Part shown: positions 24,576 to 31,026 of the stretch, piece by piece
Position numbering within the stretch: position 1 is the stretch's first letter
Layout of the letters: each line of letters starts with the position of its first letter
DNA from: Selenomonas bovis DSM 23594
GTDB lineage: Bacteria; Bacillota; Negativicutes; Selenomonadales; Selenomonadaceae
Assembly (NCBI RefSeq): GCF_000381005.1
Contig: NZ_KB908391.1
Coordinates: 1-64,000 of the forward strand
Direction of reading: 5' to 3'
Length of the DNA stretch: 64,000 nt
Made by a program: the position numbers and the translations under genes
Notes under the pieces: generated by a model
What the model was told of the DNA's origin: nothing
Seen by the model: only the letters and a program-made list of their open reading frames with translations
Databases searched by the model: none

Positions 24576-26450
24576 ATGATGCCGAGGAAACGCATTTTGC
24601 TGCTTTTCCTGCTGCTTTTCCTGATCCCTGTCCAGGCGCTGGCGGAGAGCTTCATCAATCCGACGACGGGCGTCGTCACGTCGCCGTTCGGCCCGCGGGA
24701 GCGGCCGACGGAAGGCGCGTCAAGCTTCCACAAGGGCATCGATATCGCGGGCGAGCTCAACGATCCCGTCAATGCCTCTGCTGGCGGCATCGTGGAATAT
24801 GCTGGCTGGGCCGATGGCTACGGCAACGTCATCTACATCCGCCATCCGGACGGCTACGAGACACGCTACGCGCACCTGAACGAGATCGGCGTCACTGTGG
24901 GACAGTCAGTCGCAGCGGGCGAGACCATCGGCTGGCAGGGGAATACAGGCATTGGCACGGGCGTCCACCTCCACTTCGAAATTCGCGACCCGTTCGGCAA
25001 TGCCATCGACCCGGCCACGATGGTCCCGGACCTCGGCGCCTACGTCTCGGGCTACGGGCCGAGCTCACCGGAGGGACGCTTCGTGAAATGGGAGCTGCTC
25101 AACGACTTCGCCAATCCCATCAAGGAAATCCTTGACGGCGTGGTAGAGCTCATCACGAAGGGGCTCAAGGCGCTCCAGGACTATGTCGCGGGATTGTTTT
25201 TCGTCCTCTGCCTCATCGACATCGCTGTCGGCGCGATGGGCAAGGTGCTTTCCCCGACAAGTGAGGATAAGGAGGGCCTCGTTCCCTGGCTCATCCGCCG
25301 CTGCTTCTTCTACGGCTTCTGCCTCGTCTTCCTCTACAACTGGAAGACCTTCATCGGCAATCTCTCCCTGCACGGTTTCCCCGTCCTTGGCGGGATGATC
25401 GGCGGTGATGTGAGTGCGGCGAACACCGCCGTCTCTGACCCGACGCAGATCGTGCAGAAGGGCATGAGCATCGTCGCGCCCATCGTCAACTCCACGCTGA
25501 TGGCACGCGGCAGCATCTTCGATATGTTCTTCGGCAGCATCCTCGATCTCGTCTGCCTCGTCATCGCGGCAGTGCTGTTCATTCTCTTTTTGATCATCGG
25601 CTACCATATCGCGCTCGCGTACATTTCTTTTTACGCGTCTGTGCTGTTCAGCTTCACCTCGTTCCCGCTCTCAGGGCTCCGCTATGTGCGGCATTTCGCC
25701 GCCAATGGCGTCAACGGTGTGATCGCCTGTTCCATCAACCTCATGTTCTTCTGTTTCTTCGCTGCGGCGCTGCAGATGACCATGGCCTCCTTCACCGTCC
25801 CGGCGCTCGTCTCGAATACCGCGGTCTATTCCTCGACACCGGCTACGCGCGCGGGCGCCTCGACCGGCGCGGACATCACGGGACCGGAGGACTACGTCGC
25901 CATGGCGCGGGAGGCGGCGCGCCACTACGGCATCCCCGAGGATCTCTTCTGCGCGCAGATACAGGCGGAGAGCGGCTGGGATCCGAACGCCGTCTCCTCT
26001 GCAGGCGCGCAGGGCATCGCGCAGTTCATGCCGGATACAGCGGCCTCCTTCGGCATCGATCCCTTCAATCCAGCGGAGGCGCTGGAGGCCGCTGCGCAGT
26101 ACGACCGCAGCCTCTATGACGCGCTCCCCGACGACAAGAAATCCTGGGATCTCATGTTCGCGGCCTACAACATGGGAGGCGCCGGGCTGGCCAACAGGGG
26201 CTATGATTACTCAGGCGTAGCGGAGACAGTGGACTACGTCGCCAAGATTTTCGGCACGACGGAAATCGGCAAGGGCATGGTGCGAGGAACCGTGCAGAAA
26301 GCGGCGAACATCGGCCTCATGCTGCAGGTGCTGCTAATCGTCCTGCTCTTCATGTATATGGCAGACCGCATCTCGAGGCTCGTGCTCGATCAATTCGGCA
26401 GTCCCGGCTTCCGGCTCTACTACGAGCAGGGCATCTTCAGCCGCGGCTGA
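24576..26450 (+). CDS. M23 peptidase - VirB6-like - lytic transglycosylase fusion
   Basis: A 624-residue exported protein with three modules. After a signal peptide (about residues 6-23), an M23 domain carries all ligands: H52 and D56 in FHKGID, H100 in YAHL, and HLH at 131-133. A polytopic VirB6/TrbL-like region follows (about 205-420), with helices such as FFVLCLIDIAVGAMG and YHIALAYISFYASVLF. The last part is an SLT/lysozyme-like domain (about 440-560) with the catalytic glutamate in QAESGWDP and the AQGIAQFMPDTA motif. A final membrane helix lies near 590. It would join wall-peptide cutting, glycan cutting (the VirB1 role) and an inner-membrane channel in one chain. Ribosome binding site GGGAAGGAGCGG. 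Confidence 0.88.
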   Translation: MMPRKRILLLFLLLFLIPVQALAESFINPTTGVVTSPFGPRERPTEGASSFHKGIDIAGELNDPVNASAGGIVEYAGWADGYGNVIYIRHPDGYETRYAHLNEIGVTVGQSVAAGETIGWQGNTGIGTGVHLHFEIRDPFGNAIDPATMVPDLGAYVSGYGPSSPEGRFVKWELLNDFANPIKEILDGVVELITKGLKALQDYVAGLFFVLCLIDIAVGAMGKVLSPTSEDKEGLVPWLIRRCFFYGFCLVFLYNWKTFIGNLSLHGFPVLGGMIGGDVSAANTAVSDPTQIVQKGMSIVAPIVNSTLMARGSIFDMFFGSILDLVCLVIAAVLFILFLIIGYHIALAYISFYASVLFSFTSFPLSGLRYVRHFAANGVNGVIACSINLMFFCFFAAALQMTMASFTVPALVSNTAVYSSTPATRAGASTGADITGPEDYVAMAREAARHYGIPEDLFCAQIQAESGWDPNAVSSAGAQGIAQFMPDTAASFGIDPFNPAEALEAAAQYDRSLYDALPDDKKSWDLMFAAYNMGGAGLANRGYDYSGVAETVDYVAKIFGTTEIGKGMVRGTVQKAANIGLMLQVLLIVLLFMYMADRISRLVLDQFGSPGFRLYYEQGIFSRG

Positions 26451-26464
26451 AAGGAGGAATCATC

Positions 26465-27346
26465 ATGAAACTCACCAGGAAGAAACAAGGCATCGCGTTC
26501 GCGTCGCTCTTCGCCGTCGCCGCGACGGCAGCCGCGCTCTCAGGCGGCATCGGGATCGGCGAGGCGAAGCATCACTGGGCGCCGCATGATCCGGCGAACT
26601 ACTGGAGCCAGACGAGCATCTCGTGGGCCGATACGAACGATCCCGGACATTATTTCTATCACGACCTTGGCAAGCAGGGAGGAAACGTCATCGACATCAC
26701 GCGCGTCATCAAGTCCGTTCTGTTCGGGGACGACTTCCGGAACATCCTGTCGACCGTGCTCGCCGATCTCGGCATCGAGATCACGAACCATCAGTCCCTC
26801 GACGCGCAAGTGAAACGGCAGAACGGGGAAGTCATCGGCAGGAACGGCGAGCGCATCCCCGTCCTCTACGAGACCATCCGCGAAAGCAGCTTCGAGGGAT
26901 CGCCGTATTTCCATACCTTCCGCGAATCCCAGGCGGCAGCCGACACCCCGCGCAACCTCGTCATGCAGCGGAGCATCATCTCCTCGGCGGCAGAGGGCTA
27001 CGCAAACGTCGCGCAGCTCAGCATCGCGGGAAACGACGAGACGCGCGCCGCCGTCAGACGTCTCGTAGAGGCTGCAGCCAATGCCCAGGGCGAGCAGGAG
27101 CTGCGGGAAATCATCGCGCAGCTGAAAGCGCTCCAGGCATCCGGCGAGGGGAACCTCTCCGCCGTACAGGCGGCGCAGACGCAGATGGAGCGCGACAAGC
27201 AGGCCGTCGTGCTCGACGAGGAAATCGAGCACGAGAAGGAGTATGAGCGCATGGAGCTGAACTTCGTCGACCCTTACAGCGAAGAGCTCAAGAAGAGCTA
27301 CGACTATACGCGTGAACCGGCCAGGGGCCTGGTGCCGTTTGAATGA
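26465..27346 (+). CDS. second VirB5/TrbJ-like exported protein
   Basis: A 293-residue protein with a signal peptide (about residues 10-34). After a distinct mid-region (about 60-150), the C-terminal bundle contains LVEAAANAQGEQELREI, closely similar to the NAEGEQQLM motif of the VirB5 protein at 21306. It is 14 bases after the fusion gene with an AAAGGAGGAATC ribosome binding site, so the two are co-expressed. It is probably a diverged VirB5 serving the second VirB6-like protein. It ends operon 2. Confidence 0.75.
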   Translation: MKLTRKKQGIAFASLFAVAATAAALSGGIGIGEAKHHWAPHDPANYWSQTSISWADTNDPGHYFYHDLGKQGGNVIDITRVIKSVLFGDDFRNILSTVLADLGIEITNHQSLDAQVKRQNGEVIGRNGERIPVLYETIRESSFEGSPYFHTFRESQAAADTPRNLVMQRSIISSAAEGYANVAQLSIAGNDETRAAVRRLVEAAANAQGEQELREIIAQLKALQASGEGNLSAVQAAQTQMERDKQAVVLDEEIEHEKEYERMELNFVDPYSEELKKSYDYTREPARGLVPFE

Positions 27347-27394
27347 AGCGGCTGCCTCCTGGTGGGATGTACAGCTGAAGTTCTGCTGCTGTTG

Positions 27395-27423
27395 TTGTAT
27401 TTCGGCAGGCTGCGTGGTATACT
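27395..27423 (+). promoter_or_regulatory. promoter of the antitoxin RNA
   Basis: TTGTAT (27395-27400) and TATACT (27418-27423) with a 17-bp spacer. Transcription would start near 27430 and run into the terminator at 27464-27498. Confidence 0.7.
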
Positions 27424-27429
27424 AGGCAT

Positions 27430-27498
27430 AGGCAAAACATAGAGACTGCTTCATCGGGGCAGCAAAAAAGCCGTGAGGTGCGAACTCACGGCTTTTTC
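27430..27498 (+). ncRNA. antisense antitoxin RNA of a par/Fst-like type I system
   Basis: A predicted RNA of about 70 nt between a good promoter and an intrinsic terminator, with no ORF. Its 5' part (GCAAAACATAGAGAC, then CTTCATCGG) nearly repeats the plus-strand DNA at 27606-27633. It is therefore complementary to the toxin mRNA across the start codon and first eight codons. It also overlaps the toxin transcript at the shared terminator. This is the layout of RNA II in the pAD1 par locus. The start point is inferred. Confidence 0.65.
27464..27498. terminator. bidirectional terminator shared by toxin and antitoxin RNAs
   Basis: GCCGTGAG and CTCACGGC form a perfect stem around a GTGCGAA loop, with six A residues on the left and five T residues on the right. 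It can therefore end both the plus-strand antitoxin RNA and the convergent minus-strand toxin mRNA. Confidence 0.88.
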
Positions 27499-27549
27499 TA
27501 TTCCGTTTTGGAAAGGTGGCTTAAACCTTAGGCCCGTTGCCTTTTGTAC

Positions 27550-27630
27550 TCAACTGTCGAGCCATTTGCAAATGTAGTAGGCAACTACACTCGCCAAGAC
27601 AGAGAGCAAAAACATAGAGACAATCTTCAT
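27550..27630 (-). CDS. 26-residue hydrophobic peptide, type I toxin candidate
   Basis: A tiny minus-strand gene. The peptide begins MKIVSMFLLSVLASV, continues VAYYICKWLD and ends in Ser. It is a single membrane helix followed by a short charged tail, the general form of Fst/Ldr-like type I toxins. The ATG at 27630 sits 7 bases after a strong GGAAGGGGG site; an ATG two codons upstream is too close to it. A promoter lies at 27676-27704 and the transcript would end at the bidirectional terminator, about 200 nt in all. Toxicity is inferred from architecture. Confidence 0.65.
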   Translation of the reverse strand: MKIVSMFLLSVLASVVAYYICKWLDS

Positions 27631-27675
27631 CGGCATTCCCCCTTCCTTTGCCTGTCTGGGGGTGGCAACAAGAGA

Positions 27676-27704
27676 ATGATACCATGATTTTCCCTGCTGC
27701 ACAA
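27676..27704 (-). promoter_or_regulatory. promoter of the toxin mRNA
   Basis: On the minus strand TTGTGC (27699-27704) and TATCAT (27676-27681) are 17 bp apart. Transcription would begin near 27669, about 40 bases before the toxin start. Confidence 0.65.
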
Positions 27705-27718
27705 TCTTTCTTCGCCGC

Positions 27719-27763
27719 AAAAAAATACGAGCTTCCGAAATCCTCGGAAGCTCGTATTTTTTT
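27719..27763. terminator. terminator of the small acidic gene (bidirectional)
   Basis: A perfect 20-bp stem (ATACGAGCTTCCGA in its core) with a 5-base loop, flanked by A7 and T7 tracts. It ends the minus-strand gene at 27766 and insulates the toxin promoter. Confidence 0.9.
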
Positions 27764-27765
27764 GT

Positions 27766-27960
27766 TCAATCCATGAGGCCGAGCTTTTTCAGCCACTCGT
27801 GCTCTTCCTCTTCGCTCGGACGCAGCGCGCCCGGCCAGCAATACGGCGGATTCCAGTCCGTGCCGAATTCCTCCTCCGCCTCCTTCTGCGTCAGGATTTC
27901 TCCCGCGATGAACGGAGCCTCATCCGTATGCACCTGTGTCATAGCTTCGCGTTCTGTCAT
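27766..27960 (-). CDS. small acidic protein, function unknown
   Basis: A 64-residue acidic protein on the minus strand with a CAGGAGGG ribosome binding site, its own promoter and its own terminator. It contains a conserved-looking core (KEAEEEFGTDWNPPYCWPG) and a Glu-rich C-terminus. No membrane segment. I recognise no family; an anti-restriction or regulatory peptide is possible but unsupported. Confidence 0.7.
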   Translation of the reverse strand: MTEREAMTQVHTDEAPFIAGEILTQKEAEEEFGTDWNPPYCWPGALRPSEEEEHEWLKKLGLMD

Positions 27961-28005
27961 ATTCCGTCCCTCCTGCTGCTATTCTTATGATTCCGACTTG
28001 ATTTC

Positions 28006-28034
28006 AGCATAGCCGATTGCTCATGAAAAAGCAA
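28006..28034 (-). promoter_or_regulatory. promoter of the small acidic gene
   Basis: Minus-strand TTGCTT (28029-28034) and TATGCT (28006-28011) with a 17-bp spacer, about 45 bases before the start at 27960. It lies back to back with promoter copy 3. Confidence 0.6.
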
Positions 28035-28083
28035 GATGGGCAGCGCATAAAAATTATAAACGTAGCAGAAAAATTAATCTTCG

Positions 28084-28125
28084 TGCAAAAGTCCGCAGTT
28101 TTTCAATTTTGCAGTCCTTTACAAT
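28084..28125 (+). promoter_or_regulatory. 42-bp transfer-operon promoter/operator, copy 3
   Basis: Same 42-bp element as at 4759 and 14719, here with a longer TGCAAAA/TTTTGCA inverted repeat, GTCCTTTACAAT at the -10 end, and matching upstream bases (TTAATC, CGTGCAAAAG). It drives the ardC-helicase-polyvalent operon. Confidence 0.7.
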
Positions 28126-28145
28126 GAGAAAAGATAAGACATATT

Positions 28146-28174
28146 GCGCGCGCCAGGCGGCAAACGCCGCGCGC
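28146..28174 (+). promoter_or_regulatory. leader hairpin of operon 3
   Basis: GCGCGC (28146-28151) pairs with GCGCGC (28169-28174) and GGCG (28156-28159) with CGCC (28165-28168) around GCAAA. It lies at the 5' end of the predicted mRNA, 26 bases before the ardC start. It may stabilise the leader or affect translation. Confidence 0.5.
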
Positions 28175-28199
28175 ACGTCAGACGGCAAAGGAGGAGCCC

Positions 28200-31010
28200 A
28201 TGGACAATCACCAGGAGCGGCAGGCGCTGCAGCCGCCGGAAGGAAGCGAGATCAGAATCTATTACGAGGGCAATGACGAGGGGCTGCCTGTCGCCGATCC
28301 GACGCTTTTCGAGAAGATCAAGGCGGGCGAGGTGACGAAGACGAACCAGTTCATCTTCACTATCCAGCCCTGCGACCTGACGGGCGCCAAGACCATCATG
28401 CCGGAAGTATGGAAGGACGGGGAGGGGAAGGAATACCACCTGCACAAAGAAGTCTCCCGCGCCATCGGGACAGGTGCGTACTGGCTCGGCGCCCCGCGGG
28501 AGGAAGCAGCGAAGGAAGCTGAAAGGACGGCGTCCGTCCCGTCCGCCAGGCAGGAAAGCGCGCCCGCACAGGCGGCAGCGCCTGGGGAAGAGACGCTCGC
28601 AAGGGAGATACCTGCAGCTGAGAACGAGAGATCATCACGGGAGACAGCAGAAGCGGCTGCTGAAGGAAAGGCATCCTCGGATGCGGCTGACGAGCAGGTG
28701 AGACCGTATCGCAAAGGAAAAAAGGGCTACAAGAAACGCGACGTCTACAAGGAAACGACGGATAAAATCATCTCTATGCTCGAAAGCGGCAGCATGCCGT
28801 GGCAGAAGGCCTGGGACGAAAAGACGGCGGGGCTGCTCGTCAGCACGCCGCTCAACGGGAAGAACAACCGACCCTATACGAGGTGGAACAGGCTCTACCT
28901 CTCCATGCTCATGGAGGAACGCGGCACGGACGATCCGCGCTTCTTCACCATGGGGACACTCAAGCACCAGAACAAGATCCATCAGGCTAAGGTGGCGATG
29001 TGGAAGGCGCAGGGGAAGGACTACAAGCCGGAATTTGAATGGGAGTACCGCGTCAAGGAAGGAACACGCAGCATCGGCATCATCTCGACCTGGAAGGTAG
29101 ACACGGACAAATACGGCAACCCGCTCCCGGAGGAGGATCAGTATTTCGCGAACAAAAATACGAGCGTCTACCATGCGTCCGACTGCATCCGCCGCGAGTA
29201 CGAGCGCGACAAGGACGGCAACCTCGTCCGCGATGAGGAGGGCAGGATCAAATACACCGACCATCCGCTCATCCCTTGGGAGCCGAAGCACAAGGGATAT
29301 ACGCATGAGGAGCAGAGCGAGATCTGCGAGTCCATCCTCAAGGCGAGCGGTGCGAAGATCATCCACGATGTCCCGCGTCTCCATGAGTATCCCTGCTATG
29401 CGCCGTCAAGCGACACCATCCATCTGCCGCCGAAGGAGGCCTTTCCGGACATCAACCAGTATTACGCGACGGCCCTGCATGAGCTCGGCCATTGGACTGG
29501 ACACGAGACGCGCCTCGATCGGCCTCTGGCTTCGATGCAGAGCGACAAGGAATCCTACGCGAAAGAAGAGCTCCGCGCAGAGCTCGCCTCGACGTTCCTC
29601 GCCGTCGATCTCGGTCTGCCGATGAACCCGACGAACCACGCGGCCTATATCGGCAGCTGGATCAAGGCGCTCAAGGATGACAAGATGGAGATCTTCAAGG
29701 CATCGAATGACGCGAAGAAAATCGCGGATTTCGTCAAGAGCTTCATACCGGAGCGCTTCCGGGAAAAGGACGCGGCCCTCGTCGAGGCGCCGGAGGGCGT
29801 TGCTGAGACGAAGCAGGAGGAAATCATGGCCTATGACAAGGAGCGGCTGACAGCCGTAGACGATCCATCCCTTGAGACGCTTCCGGATGAGGACGCCGCC
29901 AAAGAGACGGCGCGGTTCTACCGCTATCTCACGAAACGTCCGGCAGGGCCCGGCGCGATTCCGGCGGAACATCTCGTGACCATCGATCCGCATCCTGCGG
30001 ACGCGCTGAATCCCGACGGGGAAGCCGTATACTACGCGAAGCAGCTTCCCGCATCAGTGGCCGCGAAGTACGAGCTCACGCCGGATTACACCTATTTCGC
30101 GAACAAATCCGTCCATCTCGAGATTTATCAGCGGAAGGAAGGCGGCGCGCCGCAGACGGATGCGCCGCGCTTATTCGAACAGGATTACGAGAAGACCTAC
30201 GAGGGGAACTTCGTCCGCACGGACAGCTCTTCCCAGGTCATCTGCGCGAAGGCGGTCGACAAGGTGACGAGCGAGGGCAGCATACCGCGTCCGCTGCGCG
30301 AGGGCGACATCATCGAGGTCGATGGGCAGCTCTGGAACCTCGACAAGACCGGCTTCTCGCGTGTCGAGCTGCATCCCTACGGCAACGACTACGCGATGGC
30401 GCCGCTGACGAGTGAGACGGTCAAGGCGCTCATCGAGGAGGCAAAGAAGAACATCAACGAAGAATCGTATGCCGTCTATCGGCAGAAATTCCGCGAAAGC
30501 AGCTACATTGGCGCGCAGAGCGACGCGACTCTCGCCGTGCATCCCGGCGTATTTCAGCCGACGGACAGCGAGAAGGAAGGCGCGGCGCTCGCCATGCAGC
30601 GCCTCTATGCGGAAGACTATCGCGAAAGGACACGCCAGGAAGGGCTCTCCATCTACACCCCGGCGGATGAGAAGGGGTGGAAGAAGCTCGACGAGGAATT
30701 TGCCGCCTCGTTCCTCATGAACGCGTTCGCGGGGAAATTCCATCAGGATGACGCCATCAGCAAAGGCCTGCAGGCAGGAGAGGACGGCATGCTTTACTAC
30801 ATGAGACTGGCGGAACATGCGATCCAGGAAAACAGCCCGTACTCCGTCATCTCGCAGGACAAGCAGTATGGCGAGCTCTGCGTCATCGACGCCGCCAAGC
30901 GGCAGGATGTCGACGCGGCGTACCGGGCATACAAGGACGGGAAGCGCGCGGGTGACGCGCAGCCGGAAGCGCGGCCAGAACAGGAAGCAGAAGAAGGCCG
31001 CAGCCGCTGA
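28200..31010 (+). CDS. ardC: ArdC-like antirestriction protein with zincin domain
   Basis: A 936-residue polyvalent protein. A short N-terminal domain (about residues 1-100) and a low-complexity linker precede an ArdC N-domain (about 180-340) with motifs such as PWQKAWDE, STPLNGKNNRPYTRWN and GIISTWKVD. This domain binds ssDNA and protects incoming DNA. A zinc-peptidase domain follows with HELGHWTGH (about 427-435) and a downstream RAELASTFLA helix. The C-terminal 400 residues hold further domains I cannot name. Start ATG after AAAGGAGGAGCCC. It is the first gene of operon 3, suiting early expression during establishment. Confidence 0.85.
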   Translation: MDNHQERQALQPPEGSEIRIYYEGNDEGLPVADPTLFEKIKAGEVTKTNQFIFTIQPCDLTGAKTIMPEVWKDGEGKEYHLHKEVSRAIGTGAYWLGAPREEAAKEAERTASVPSARQESAPAQAAAPGEETLAREIPAAENERSSRETAEAAAEGKASSDAADEQVRPYRKGKKGYKKRDVYKETTDKIISMLESGSMPWQKAWDEKTAGLLVSTPLNGKNNRPYTRWNRLYLSMLMEERGTDDPRFFTMGTLKHQNKIHQAKVAMWKAQGKDYKPEFEWEYRVKEGTRSIGIISTWKVDTDKYGNPLPEEDQYFANKNTSVYHASDCIRREYERDKDGNLVRDEEGRIKYTDHPLIPWEPKHKGYTHEEQSEICESILKASGAKIIHDVPRLHEYPCYAPSSDTIHLPPKEAFPDINQYYATALHELGHWTGHETRLDRPLASMQSDKESYAKEELRAELASTFLAVDLGLPMNPTNHAAYIGSWIKALKDDKMEIFKASNDAKKIADFVKSFIPERFREKDAALVEAPEGVAETKQEEIMAYDKERLTAVDDPSLETLPDEDAAKETARFYRYLTKRPAGPGAIPAEHLVTIDPHPADALNPDGEAVYYAKQLPASVAAKYELTPDYTYFANKSVHLEIYQRKEGGAPQTDAPRLFEQDYEKTYEGNFVRTDSSSQVICAKAVDKVTSEGSIPRPLREGDIIEVDGQLWNLDKTGFSRVELHPYGNDYAMAPLTSETVKALIEEAKKNINEESYAVYRQKFRESSYIGAQSDATLAVHPGVFQPTDSEKEGAALAMQRLYAEDYRERTRQEGLSIYTPADEKGWKKLDEEFAASFLMNAFAGKFHQDDAISKGLQAGEDGMLYYMRLAEHAIQENSPYSVISQDKQYGELCVIDAAKRQDVDAAYRAYKDGKRAGDAQPEARPEQEAEEGRSR

Positions 31011-31026
31011 CAGGAGGGAAGCAAAG

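Noticed and set aside
28126-28199. The GC-rich leader hairpin of operon 3 as a terminator
   Set aside because: It lacks a T-tract and lies between a promoter and a start codon, so a leader structure is more likely.
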